A stretch of 64,000 bases of DNA. It comes from [Leptolyngbya] sp. JSC-1 (GTDB taxonomy: Bacteria; Cyanobacteriota; Cyanobacteriia; Elainellales; Elainellaceae). The notes under the pieces are model-generated. The model saw nothing but the letters and a program-made list of their open reading frames with translations. It made no database searches and was not told the origin of the DNA. Shown in pieces: positions 47,331-55,505 of the stretch. The translations under genes were made by a program, and so were the position numbers. The stretch is taken from assembly GCA_000733415.1 (NCBI GenBank), contig KL662191.1:3999008-4063007 (forward strand), read 5' to 3'. Position 1 is the stretch's first letter; every line of letters begins with the position of its first letter.

Positions 47331-48455
47331 GTGATTTCTAGCTCAACTGAATTGATTCTGCCTCTGCTCGCTCAAGCCAATCCGATTTTGGGAGCAGTTT
47401 GGATTGACCTTGGGATTTTGGTTTTAATGCTGGCTCTCTCGGCCTTCTTCTCTGGCTCTGAGACGGCAATCACTGCCCTCGATAACCTGAAACTGAGGGC
47501 GTTAATCAAAGAGCAAGGCGACCGCAGCGGTATTTTCACGCTGGTGTTGGAAAAGCGGGCACGGTTCATCACCACGCTACTGATTGGCAATAACCTGGTC
47601 AACAATTTCTCGGCAATTTTAACCAGCAATTTGTTTGCCGTGTGGTTTGGTGCCAACGAAGCGGTGGTTTTGATAGCAACCGTGGTCGTAACGATTATCG
47701 TGCTGATTTTCGGCGAAATTACGCCCAAGTCACTGGCGATTAACAACATTCTGCCGATCTTTCGAGCAGTGGTGCGTCCGATTTACCTCCTGTCCAGAGT
47801 ATTGTCCTGGTTTGGCATTACCTATCTATTAGAGGCGATTGCCCAAGCCGCGATTCGGATCTTTCAAGGTAACGTGGTGCAGCCCGGCGAATCGGTAAAG
47901 GATTTGCAGTTGATGATTGAAGTGCTAAGCGGCAAAGGCCAGCTTGACCTAGACAAACGCCAACTTCTGAGCAAAGCCCTCAGCCTTGATCGCCTCACTG
48001 CGTATGACGTGGTTAAACCCAGGGTCGAGATGCATACCATCTCCCAGGAGGCGACCCTGCAAGACCTGGTAAACCTCTGCCTGGAAACCGGCTATTCTCG
48101 GATTCCGGTCCAGGAAGAGTCGAAGGACGAAATTGTTGGAATTGTGCACCTGAAGCGAGCACTCCAGTCCCTCAACACGCTGCGGCAGCAGGGCTGCGAT
48201 GGCAATGCTCCTGTTACTGTGGCCATGGATCCACCCGTATTCGTCCCGGAAGTGAAACGAGTGGCTGACCTGCTGAAAGAAATGCTGCAACAGCGGATCC
48301 ATCTCGCCATTGTGGTGGATGAATATGGCGGCACAGTCGGGCTGATTACCTTAGAAGACATTCTGGAAGAGTTGGTCGGTGATATCTACGACGAGAGCGA
48401 TCTGCCCACCCGCACCACCTATCCTGGACGAAATCGCTATCTACGTCGTGGCTAA
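47331..48455 (+). CDS. CNNM/HlyC-CorC family transporter-like protein lacking the CorC domain
   Basis: A 374-residue membrane protein. A DUF21/CNNM transmembrane domain (FFSGSETAITALDNLKL to PLYLLSR-like region, about 20-190) is followed by a CBS pair (VKPRVEMHTISQEATLQDL to GGTVGLITLEDILEELVGDIYDE). It ends about 15 residues after the CBS pair, so the C-terminal CorC/HlyC domain of most relatives is missing, and no remnant is readable downstream. CNNM proteins are linked to Mg or Co ion export. GTG 47331 is used because an earlier in-frame start would overlap the CapA gene. Confidence 0.82.
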   Translation: MISSSTELILPLLAQANPILGAVWIDLGILVLMLALSAFFSGSETAITALDNLKLRALIKEQGDRSGIFTLVLEKRARFITTLLIGNNLVNNFSAILTSNLFAVWFGANEAVVLIATVVVTIIVLIFGEITPKSLAINNILPIFRAVVRPIYLLSRVLSWFGITYLLEAIAQAAIRIFQGNVVQPGESVKDLQLMIEVLSGKGQLDLDKRQLLSKALSLDRLTAYDVVKPRVEMHTISQEATLQDLVNLCLETGYSRIPVQEESKDEIVGIVHLKRALQSLNTLRQQGCDGNAPVTVAMDPPVFVPEVKRVADLLKEMLQQRIHLAIVVDEYGGTVGLITLEDILEELVGDIYDESDLPTRTTYPGRNRYLRRG

Positions 48456-48604
48456 CCTGCTTTCCGGACCTTGCGGCAACTGAGCTAACCAGGGCAGCGG
48501 CTCCCAAATTAACTGCCGCGGTGGAAATTTATTCAAAAAATCCGCTCACAACTCTCGCCAGATTCCCAATTAAGTGTGCTATGATTAGCAATCGTGGATG
48601 AGGC

Positions 48605-48686
48605 GGGTCGGTGCCCGAGTGGTTAATGGGGGCGGACTGTAAATCCGCTGGCTACGCCTACGCTGGTTCGAATCCAGCCCGGCCCA
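48605..48686 (+). tRNA. tRNA-Tyr (GTA)
   Basis: Class II tRNA. Acceptor arms GGGTCGG and CCGGCCC pair with one T-G wobble; the anticodon loop CTGTAAA gives GTA between stems GCGGA and TCCGC; a long variable arm follows, and the T stem GCTGG/CCAGC closes around TTCGAAT. CCA is not encoded. Confidence 0.95.
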
Positions 48687-48697
48687 TCCACGGAATT

Positions 48698-48769
48698 GCC
48701 CGTGTAGCTCAGTGGTAGAGCACACCCTTGGTAAGGGTGAGGCCATGAGTTCAATCCTCATCACGGGCT
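48698..48769 (+). tRNA. tRNA-Thr (GGT)
   Basis: A 72-base tRNA. Acceptor arms GCCCGTG and CACGGGC pair perfectly; the D arm has AGCTCAGTGGTAGAGC; the anticodon loop TTGGTAA gives GGT; the T loop is TTCAATC. It lies 11 bases after tRNA-Tyr. A tyrosine recombinase begins about 150 bp downstream, so its 3' end is a possible integration site. Confidence 0.95.
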
Positions 48770-48790
48770 TAGGCTAAAACATAAATACAG

Positions 48791-48821
48791 TAAGGCTTCT
48801 GGTGAATAACTGGGAGCCTTA
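48791..48821 (+). terminator. possible terminator of the tRNA pair
   Basis: TAAGGCT and AGCCTTA form a perfect 7-bp stem around a 17-base loop, followed by only a short T-containing run. Weak, but well placed 20 bases after tRNA-Thr. Confidence 0.35.
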
Positions 48822-48920
48822 TTTGATTAGTACACACTGAGTAACCTATGACAACCTATGCCACCTTTAGCCGATCCTTACCCCTAAGATTGGTATTCAA
48901 TTGGTATACAGATTCAGGCT

Positions 48921-50012
48921 ATGCGAGTAAAGGTCGAAGCATTCAAAGGTTGGCTTAGGCTGCGATGGAGCCACGCTGGGGAGAGGTACTGTCTTTCGTT
49001 AGGATTGCCAGATGGTTTGGTGAACCGATCGGTAGCAACGGCGAAGGCAGCAATTATCGAAGGAGACTTAGCTACAGAAAACTTTGATCTGTCGCTGACT
49101 AAATATCGTCTACAGAAGCAGGTATCTGCTTCATCAATGACAGTTATCGAATTGGTGGAACGATTCACCGAACATAAGAGCAAGACAGTCTACAAGCGCA
49201 CCTTGAGCAAACTCAAGGCATTACACAAACCGATTGATGAATTCTTTGGCAGTAAACCTGCTGCATCCATTACGGAAGATGATGCTGAAGACTTTCGGAT
49301 ATGGCTCAGCAAACGGCTAAAGCCAGCTACTGTAAAAGAGCGGGTGGTCAACCTAAACGCTTGCTGGAAATGGGCAATTAAACAAAAGCTGCTGACGATA
49401 AACCCTTGGTCTGAGGTATCTAGCCGGGTTAAAGTGCCTCCTACACAGAAACCAAAGCCTTTTACCCAAGAGATACCCGCGATTGTCTCTGCCTTCAGAC
49501 AAAGTAGACACTACTGCCACTATGCTGACTTTTTAGAGTTCCGGTTTGGTTGTAGGTGCCGCATAGAAGAGGCGATCGGACTGCGGTGGAGGCATGTTTC
49601 GGAGGACTGTTCTCAAATCTGGATCGGTGAGGCTGTCTCCCGTGGCAAGCTCCGCAAGACGACAAAAACAAACCGAGCACGGCAATTCAAACTCACTCCT
49701 AGATTGCAGCAGATGTTGCTTTCCCGCAGACCAGCAAACTACCAGCCAGATGACCTCGTGTTTCCAGCGCCTAGAGGAGGCACGATCGATGACGATGCAT
49801 TCAGCCAACGTGCATGGAAACAAATTCTGCAACAAACAGGCATTGAGCATCGCGTGTTTAACTCTGCTCGTCACACGTTTGTTAGTCATGCCCTTCAAAA
49901 GCTAGAGCCGATGAAGGTTGCAGAACTGGCAGGCCACAATCAGGAAACCTTGTTCAAGCACTATGCATCTCATATAGGGGCAGCCAGTTTGCCTGATATA
50001 TTCCACATGTAG
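48921..50012 (+). CDS. site-specific integrase, tyrosine recombinase family
   Basis: A 363-residue recombinase. The N-terminal arm-binding region (about 1-70) and SAM-like core-binding domain (71-170) precede the catalytic domain: Arg214 (CRIEEAIGLRW), Lys near 246-249 (KLRKTTK), the box II Arg317 in NSARHTF where the usual first His is Asn314, His339 (LAGHNQ) and the nucleophile Tyr348 (FKHYAS). All other catalytic positions are intact, so it may be active. It directly follows tRNA-Thr, typical for an integrated element; TTGGTAT repeats at 48890 and 48901 lie in its promoter region. Confidence 0.9.
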   Translation: MRVKVEAFKGWLRLRWSHAGERYCLSLGLPDGLVNRSVATAKAAIIEGDLATENFDLSLTKYRLQKQVSASSMTVIELVERFTEHKSKTVYKRTLSKLKALHKPIDEFFGSKPAASITEDDAEDFRIWLSKRLKPATVKERVVNLNACWKWAIKQKLLTINPWSEVSSRVKVPPTQKPKPFTQEIPAIVSAFRQSRHYCHYADFLEFRFGCRCRIEEAIGLRWRHVSEDCSQIWIGEAVSRGKLRKTTKTNRARQFKLTPRLQQMLLSRRPANYQPDDLVFPAPRGGTIDDDAFSQRAWKQILQQTGIEHRVFNSARHTFVSHALQKLEPMKVAELAGHNQETLFKHYASHIGAASLPDIFHM

Positions 50013-50108
50013 ACATTGTAGACACAATGACTAAAAGCCTTATACAGCCTATATTCTATATGTCTACATCTATCTATTTCTTTTAAGAAAATGTAGACAA
50101 TGTAGACA
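50008..50108. repeat. iteron-like TGTAGACA repeat array
   Basis: The octamer TGTAGACA occurs at 50008-50015, 50017-50024, 50092-50099 and 50101-50108, and inverted (TGTCTACA) at 50061-50068. The two outer pairs are direct repeats with a 9-base period. The array begins on the stop codon of the integrase gene. It looks like binding sites for a repressor, excision factor or replication initiator. Confidence 0.7.
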
Positions 50109-50112
50109 ATAT

Positions 50113-50448
50113 ATATAGGAGCACAGCTCTGGCTATAAAAACACCTACAACCTTTAATTGACAAGGGTTTCAAGGATTTTGAGGTTTCCACGCTAAACTT
50201 AGCATGAATGGCTAAAACCTTTGCTGTAGCCATTTTCTGGCGATTCGCCCAACCTGCTCAACCTGGTTTGAGGATGGGGAGTAGAGGTTGAGCAGAGGTG
50301 GAGCTTGAGCAAGTATTCACGATCTCAAACCGAACATATGAGACTCATATTGTTTTCCTGAAATGTTTGATAGCTGGATGTAGGGAAATTTAGAGTCCTG
50401 AACGTCACTGTTGGCCCGTGTTGATCTCTACTTCAGGAATTGCCAAAG
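50113..50448. other. intergenic region with inverted repeats behind the integrase
   Basis: About 340 bases. It contains an 8-bp hairpin AATGGCTA/TAGCCATT (50207-50234) and a perfect 10-bp inverted repeat TGCTCAACCT/AGGTTGAGCA (50255-50264 and 50285-50294), with another TTGAGCA at 50305-50311. No gene is visible. Confidence 0.5.
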
Positions 50449-51585
50449 ATGAATATTGCTAAAGGTGCTGCTTATGCAGCAGTGGGTTTGGTTGCTGGTG
50501 TGGGTCTGACAGTTGGTGTTTTGTCAGGACAGCGTTCACCTCAAGGTCAAGTGTCAGGATCTCAGCAGGTAACGGAATCGATTGAGCAACAGCAAAAGCC
50601 TGATCGACTTGAAACCAAGAATCTAGTTTTTGAGAATGTCAAAATCACTCGCTACATCGGCGAACTACCTGAAGGTGCCGATGTAGCTGGTGAGCTATAC
50701 CAGGTAACTGCAACCATCACCAATCGTAGCAATGAAACGTTGGTGCCGTCTGGCTGGGATGGTGTCACCTATAACCTGAGAGATGGGCAAGGTCGAAAGT
50801 TTGAACGGGCTGATTTCACGATTGGATTAGGTGATGATGGACTGAAAAGCACAAATGGAATCTTGCCTGGTCAGATCAGAGAGAACATTACTGTTGGCGT
50901 ATTTGATGTGCTTCCAGGTGCCACCGGGTTAGAACTGGGTGTTGCAGACGGCCTGTTTGCTAGCGTCAAGTATGTCAGCCCAACTCAACCCCAGCCAACA
51001 GCTACCCAGCCAGTAGCTGCTGCTGCCCCTGTCTCATCCCCTGCCTCTGCTTCCCCTACTGCCGCCCCGTCTCCCACAGCTCCCGCAGTTGTAAGTTTTG
51101 ATGCCCTTTCCCCATGTGAGCAGCTTGACTCAATTACCCGGTCGGGCAAGCCAGTGTCAGAGTTCCTGGTTGCTGCTGCTAGGGTAAATGACCTCGCCAA
51201 ATATCAATCTGCTATCAGTTCAACCTGTCCTTGGAATGCAGAGCAGTTGCAGGTAGCTGATAGGATTCTTAACCCGCCGGTAATCGTGACGGCTCCAGTG
51301 GTAACGGTATCTAGCGAACGTTCATCTAGTTCCAGTTCTGGCAGTTCTGGTGGGGGTGCTCCAGCGTGGAACAACTGCAATGGCATTCAGGAACCGGGTG
51401 AGAGTTACAGTGCAAGGTGTGAGGGTGCCCAGCGAGAGAATGACTGGATTATCAAGAATGGCTACATGAAGCCGCTGAACGAGGTTGACCAACGTCCATC
51501 TTGGCGTCAGCCATCACCCCCGACGGGAGGCGATCCACGTCCAGCAGATCCACCCTACGACCGGGGCTACAGTGCTAATCCTTAA
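50449..51585 (+). CDS. uncharacterised membrane-anchored or exported protein
   Basis: A 378-residue protein. An N-terminal glycine-rich hydrophobic segment (AAYAAVGLVAGVGLTVGVL) acts as anchor or signal. Residues about 50-180 form a beta-rich domain resembling DUF4352/telokin-like extracytoplasmic domains (LVFENVKITRYIGELPEG, YQVTATITNRSNETLVPSGWDGVTYNLRDGQGRKFERADF). A Pro/Ala/Ser linker leads to a small Cys-containing helical region (PCEQLDSITRSG ... STCPWNAEQLQVADRIL), a Ser-rich spacer, and a C-terminal tail with two Cys (WNNCNGIQEPGESYSARCEG). ATG 50449 is used. It lies inside the accessory region; function unknown. Confidence 0.65.
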   Translation: MNIAKGAAYAAVGLVAGVGLTVGVLSGQRSPQGQVSGSQQVTESIEQQQKPDRLETKNLVFENVKITRYIGELPEGADVAGELYQVTATITNRSNETLVPSGWDGVTYNLRDGQGRKFERADFTIGLGDDGLKSTNGILPGQIRENITVGVFDVLPGATGLELGVADGLFASVKYVSPTQPQPTATQPVAAAAPVSSPASASPTAAPSPTAPAVVSFDALSPCEQLDSITRSGKPVSEFLVAAARVNDLAKYQSAISSTCPWNAEQLQVADRILNPPVIVTAPVVTVSSERSSSSSSGSSGGGAPAWNNCNGIQEPGESYSARCEGAQRENDWIIKNGYMKPLNEVDQRPSWRQPSPPTGGDPRPADPPYDRGYSANP

Positions 51586-51725
51586 AACTAATCTTAACTG
51601 GGTTGCCGGTCGCCTTTTTGCTGGTTTAAATATTTAGGATCTTTTCTAAGGATGTCCTGTGATTCACCTGCCGGATGGCGAATATTAGGAAAAGTAGTTG
51701 ATACAAAGAATAGGTAGACTACCTA

Positions 51726-52100
51726 CTATAAAATCCTTGTTGGTTTGAGGATCTCTACTAAACTTTTCCAAGCTTGCAATGCTTCAGCACCCTCTAAAGT
51801 AAGCGTTGTTCCTAAAGAACCACTTCCGGCTGCGGCTTCAAAATTAAGGCTTCCATTTCCATCAGCAATAGTAATTGTAGTAATTGTCAGTTTCATGTAT
51901 CCACTTTCTGCTGCATGATAGCCAGCTTCTAGAAGCCCTTGGCTCAATTCATTAGGCGTAACATCTCTAGAATTAGATAGAAAACTTTTACTCCCAGACT
52001 GTAAATAACTTGTCCAAGAAACGTTTGTAATAGCGCTAATTCTGATAATTTGGTTCTTTATTTGAATAATTCCGACGTTTTCATTTTTTACTTTTTTCGT
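51726..52100 (-). CDS. uncharacterised open frame without a normal start, abutting an IS element
   Basis: The minus strand is open for 124 codons from just inside the IS5-family element's left flank to a stop at 51726, and reads like protein (VSWTSYLQSGSKSF ... GSLNFEAAAGSGSLGTTLTLEGAEALQAW). There is no ATG in frame before MKLTITTI; a TTG at 51947 would give 73 residues. The frame is closed upstream by a stop codon within the TTA that flanks the IS, so the 5' end may have been lost or altered there. Not recognised. Confidence 0.35.
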   Translation of the reverse strand, partial: TKKVKNENVGIIQIKNQIIRISAITNVSWTSYLQSGSKSFLSNSRDVTPNELSQGLLEAGYHAAESGYMKLTITTITIADGNGSLNFEAAAGSGSLGTTLTLEGAEALQAWKSLVEILKPTRIL

Positions 52101-52103
52101 TTA

Positions 52104-52993
52104 GAGGATGTCTGAGAAGTAGAAAAGCTCTCGAAACGATAACCTGTCAATAGCAAATTTCAAGACAGCATATCGAGAGCCATGAAATCATCGTATCCGA
52201 GTAACCTGACTCCAGACCAATGGGAACTGCTGCAAAGCCTCATTCCATCCGCTAAACTTGGGGGCCGTCCTCGTAGTGTTGACATGCAAGCCATCATTAA
52301 TGCCATTCTCTATATCCTTTGCGCTGGATGTGCTTGGCGGATGTTGCCCTCCGACTTTCCAAACTGGAAAACGGTCTATCACTACTTTCGCGCTTGGCGA
52401 ATCGATGGCACTTGGGAGCGCATCAACCACAAACTCCATCAGTGGGTGCGAGTGAGTGAAAATCGAGAAGCTTTTCCCAGTGCTGCCATTCTCGACAGCC
52501 AATCGGTGAAAACGGCAACCCCTGCTGCCATTGAAGTTGGCTACGATAGTGCCAAACAAACCAAAGGACGCAAGCGGCATCTTTTGGTGGATACTTTGGG
52601 TTTGGTTGTGATGGTGGTGGTGACATCAGCTAACGTTCCAGAACGGGCAGGTGCAACGTTGGTTCTAGCCCGGTTGCATCAAATACGCCATTGGGTTGAA
52701 CGTTTGGTCATCATCTGGGTTGATGGTGGCTACAAGGGGCAGGAGATGATGCAGTGGGTCATGGACAGGTATCGGTGGGTTTTCCAAGCTGTGCTACGGA
52801 CGGATGATATCAAAGGGTTTGTTCCGATTGCTCAGCGATGGAAAGTTGAGCGAACCTTTGGTTGGTTTAACTGGTGTAGACGATTGAGTCAGGACTATGA
52901 AATTTTGCCTCAAACATCGGAAGCTTTTATCTACGTTGCAAATATTCGTTTGATGTTGAGGCGGTTAGCTTAGTACACTTCTCAGACATCCTC
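52104..52993. mobile_element. complete IS5-family insertion sequence
   Basis: An 890-bp element. Terminal inverted repeats are perfect over 17 bp: GAGGATGTCTGAGAAGT at 52104-52120 and its complement at 52977-52993. The flanks TTA (52101-52103) and TTA (52994-52996) could be a 3-bp target duplication, the size usual for several IS5 subgroups. It carries one intact transposase gene. On its right it borders the remnant of an IS256-type transposase. Confidence 0.9.
52182..52973 (+). CDS. IS5-family transposase
   Basis: A 263-residue DDE transposase in a single uninterrupted frame. An N-terminal DUF4096-type domain (LTPDQWELLQSLIPS ... GCAWRMLPSDFPNWKTVYHYFRAW) precedes the catalytic core with Asp105 (LDSQSVKT), Asp181 (WVDGGYKG) and Glu223 (KVERTFGWF). 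All catalytic residues are intact, so the element may be mobile. Subgroup not determined. Confidence 0.95.
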   Translation: MKSSYPSNLTPDQWELLQSLIPSAKLGGRPRSVDMQAIINAILYILCAGCAWRMLPSDFPNWKTVYHYFRAWRIDGTWERINHKLHQWVRVSENREAFPSAAILDSQSVKTATPAAIEVGYDSAKQTKGRKRHLLVDTLGLVVMVVVTSANVPERAGATLVLARLHQIRHWVERLVIIWVDGGYKGQEMMQWVMDRYRWVFQAVLRTDDIKGFVPIAQRWKVERTFGWFNWCRRLSQDYEILPQTSEAFIYVANIRLMLRRLA

Positions 52994-52996
52994 TTA

Positions 52997-53278
52997 GCGT
53001 TCTACGACTTCCCGGCTGAACATTGGACCCATATTCGCACGACCAACCCAATTGAATCGCCTTTTGCCACCGTGCGTTTGAGAACTGACAAAACCAGAGG
53101 CTGCGTCTCTGCTACCAGCATTCTCTCGTTGGTTTTCAAACTTGTCCAAAGTGCCCAAAAACGTTGGTTGAAAATTCGTGGATTTAACCGCTTAGCCGAA
53201 GTAATTGAAGGGGTCAATTTTCAGGATGGAATCGCGATCGTTCACACAGATCACTCAACAAGCAAGAACGCTGCTTGA
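52997..53278 (+). pseudogene. IS256-family transposase, 3' fragment
   Basis: Only the last 93 codons remain, starting right at the IS5-element border (AFYDFPAEHWTHIRTTNPIES) and running to ILSLVFKLVQSAQKRW and EVIEGVNFQDGI before the normal stop. RTTNPIES and FKLxQSAQKRW are hallmarks of IS256/mutator transposases. The 5' part is absent on the other side of the IS5 element, so it was lost before or with that insertion. Sequence resembling the IS256 right end follows at about 53286-53312. Confidence 0.85.
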
Positions 53279-53358
53279 TTCTCCCTTGTACACCAGATTT
53301 GACAATAACCCCTTTTTAATGCTTGAACAATCTGATTTTCGACAGAGATGGCAACATT

Positions 53359-53571
53359 ATGAATAATGAAATAAACAACTCCTTAAATTACGACAATCGA
53401 AACAGATTCTCAAACATTTTTTCAACGAATGAGCAAACATTAGGATCACAATTGTGTGAAGTTAACACAATAGCTGAGCTGAAGAGATTAGAACATCGAT
53501 TATTAAGCCAGATTCCTTCTGATCGCCTCGCTTTCGAGATCGAAGCTCGGATTTCAGCGGACAAGAACTAG
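53359..53571 (+). CDS. small uncharacterised open frame
   Basis: A 70-residue Asn-rich frame (MNNEINNSLNYDNRNRFSN) with a helical end (IAELKRLEHRLLSQI). Not recognised. It overlaps by a few bases a decayed coiled-coil frame in another register, so both may be parts of one broken gene. Confidence 0.3.
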   Translation: MNNEINNSLNYDNRNRFSNIFSTNEQTLGSQLCEVNTIAELKRLEHRLLSQIPSDRLAFEIEARISADKN

Positions 53572-53768
53572 AACGCTTAAGACAAGTCAGAGAGGGATGA
53601 CTGGAGAGGCAGGTCCAAGAAGTTGCTGAAGAGATCTGAAAACAGAAGTTAGCAAGGATTGAGGAAGTTAACCGGCAGATTGAAGCGGTACATGAGGAGC
53701 TGCAAGTCATTACTGACAAAAGAGGTCCGCACAGAGTTGACAGTATCCACCGCCAAAGCGAATCATGA
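53556..53768 (+). pseudogene. decayed coiled-coil protein gene
   Basis: Reading from 53556 gives GQELERLRQVREG, a TGA (53598-53600), LERQVQEVAEEI, a second TGA (53637-53639), then KQKLARIEEVNRQIEAVHEELQVITDKRGPHRVDS up to a stop at 53766. The heptad-like pattern continues across both in-frame stops, which suggests a real coiled-coil protein that has decayed. It also joins the preceding small frame by a frameshift. No family assigned. Confidence 0.4.
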
Positions 53769-53800
53769 TTTGAGTGGCACGAGGGGCAGACATACGCAAT

Positions 53801-53859
53801 ACTTTTGCTTAACTTCAATAGCATAGCCACTTCACGCCTAACTTTTGCTTAACTTCAAT
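53801..53859. repeat. 19-bp direct repeat
   Basis: ACTTTTGCTTAACTTCAAT is present at 53801-53819 and 53841-53859, a 40-base period, in the 200-300 bases upstream of the first DUF1254 gene. It could be a regulator site or a recombination scar. Confidence 0.6.
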
Positions 53860-54063
53860 CCATCGCAGCAAAAGTTCGCTCCCATTCTTTCAGCTTTCCT
53901 CTAAGGTTTTATACATCAGGCGATATTTCTTATTCTGGTTGGGTTTAAGAGCATTCCTAAGGTAGCTGATCAGCCTTTCAAGCCTGCTTTTCACCATTAA
54001 GGTGATTCAATTTGCCGTGCCATCAGATTCAAGTGCCAACATACCAAGTTCATCAAGACAACT

Positions 54064-55416
54064 ATGAATGACTCAGTCGAGCAAGCCGACGAGATTTACG
54101 CCGTCGCTAAAGAAGCCTACTTCTATGCCTACCCGATTGTCAGCATGGACGTAACCATGCGCCAAGCAACCAACGTGCCAGACGCAGCCTCCATCAACAT
54201 GCGCGCGCCGATCAACCAGTTCGCCCATGTACGCAGCTACCCACGGGCAGAAGAGAAGGACGTGGTGCGGTTCAACTTTGACACACTCTACTCCTTTGCC
54301 TGGCTCAACCTCTCCCAAGAGCCGATGATTTTATCAGTTCCCGATACCCAGGGACGGTATTACCTGCTGCCGATGTTAGACATGTGGACAGACGTATTTG
54401 CAGTCGTCGGTAGCCGCACCACGGGGACAAAGGCTGGCACCTACGCGATCGTGCCGAGGGGTTGGAATGGAACGTTACCAACGGGTGTCAGCCAAATCGT
54501 AGCCCCAACACCGACGCTCTGGATTCTCGGTCGCACGCAGACTAACGGCCCCTCTGACTACGCCAACGTCCACAAAATACAAGATGGCTATAAGCTGACT
54601 CCCCTTTCAAAGTGGAGTTCCCAGGAGGGCGACTACACGCCCCCGACAAACATGCCGACCGATCCTACGATCGATAACACCACGCCTCCCTTGGTTCAGG
54701 TCAACCAGCTCGATGGCATTGCTATGCTGACCCGACTGGCAGACTTAATGGCGAAGCATCCACCGCACCCCAACGACTACCCCATCCTGTTCCGCCTACG
54801 GCGAACATTCGGGATTGAACCCGGCAAGCCGTTTGATGCTCAATCGCTCAACCTTGAAACAGTTGAAATAATCAACCGGGCAGCCAAAGACGCGCTCGCA
54901 GAGATGCCGGCAGCAATGCGGAAGGCAGGTGCCTTCATTAACGGCTGGAATATCGGCACCGAGAATATGGGCACCTACGGAACGTCCTACAAGCGCCGTG
55001 CCTTTGTTGCACTTGGAGGGCTGGGATGTAACCTGCCAGAGGACGCCGTTTACCCGACTGCTTTTGTAGACGGTGAGGGAAATCCCTTAAGCGGGCTGAA
55101 CAACTACGTGCTGCACTTCGAGCAGGGCAAAACCCCACCTGCAAACGCCTTTTGGTCAATCACGATGTATGACAAGGAAGGATTTCAGGTGCCGAATCCG
55201 ATCAATCGATTTGCGATCGGCAATCGGGACTCACTCACATTCAATCCTGACGGTTCTCTCGACATCTACGTGCAGGCAGAGTCACCTGGAAAGGACAAGG
55301 AATCCAACTGGCTTCCCGCACCCAAAGGGCTATTCGAGCCAACCATGCGACTCTACTCACCGCGCCCAGAAGTTCTGGATCTGACATGGGCACCACCGCC
55401 GTTCAAGCAGGTTTAG
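54064..55416 (+). CDS. DUF1254/DUF1214 protein, first paralogue
   Basis: A 450-residue protein. The N-terminal half is DUF1254 (AYFYAYPIVSMDVT, INQFAHVRSYP, VVRFNFDTLYSFAWLNLSQEP, GRYYLLPMLDMWTDVFAVVGSRTTG); the C-terminal third is DUF1214 (AFWSITMYDKEGF, AIGNRDSLTFNPDGSLDIYVQAESPG, NWLPAPKG). There is no signal peptide, unlike many proteobacterial members. The family has no established reaction. A second copy follows 350 bp downstream; the two share long identical blocks, pointing to an old tandem duplication. Confidence 0.9.
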   Translation: MNDSVEQADEIYAVAKEAYFYAYPIVSMDVTMRQATNVPDAASINMRAPINQFAHVRSYPRAEEKDVVRFNFDTLYSFAWLNLSQEPMILSVPDTQGRYYLLPMLDMWTDVFAVVGSRTTGTKAGTYAIVPRGWNGTLPTGVSQIVAPTPTLWILGRTQTNGPSDYANVHKIQDGYKLTPLSKWSSQEGDYTPPTNMPTDPTIDNTTPPLVQVNQLDGIAMLTRLADLMAKHPPHPNDYPILFRLRRTFGIEPGKPFDAQSLNLETVEIINRAAKDALAEMPAAMRKAGAFINGWNIGTENMGTYGTSYKRRAFVALGGLGCNLPEDAVYPTAFVDGEGNPLSGLNNYVLHFEQGKTPPANAFWSITMYDKEGFQVPNPINRFAIGNRDSLTFNPDGSLDIYVQAESPGKDKESNWLPAPKGLFEPTMRLYSPRPEVLDLTWAPPPFKQV

Positions 55417-55418
55417 AT

Positions 55419-55500
55419 CCCCCTACCCCCCTTGAAAAAGGGAGAACGGAGCCAGAAGTGGTTCGAAGTCCCCCTTAAAAAGGGGGATTTAGGGGGATCA
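55419..55500. repeat. dispersed G/C-rich cyanobacterial repeat
   Basis: CCCCCTTAAAAAGGGGGATT with the following TAGGGGGAT (about 55472-55499) is a hairpin-forming unit widely seen in cyanobacterial intergenic DNA; a degenerate CCCCCTACCCCCCTTGAAAA unit precedes it at about 55419. The same unit recurs at about 55592-55621. Confidence 0.6.
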
Positions 55501-55505
55501 AACCC

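Noticed and set aside
49970..50233. An 87-codon minus-strand open frame over the TGTAGACA array
   Set aside because: Its sequence is dictated by the repeats and low-complexity DNA (YIVYIVYIF), so it is very unlikely to be a gene.
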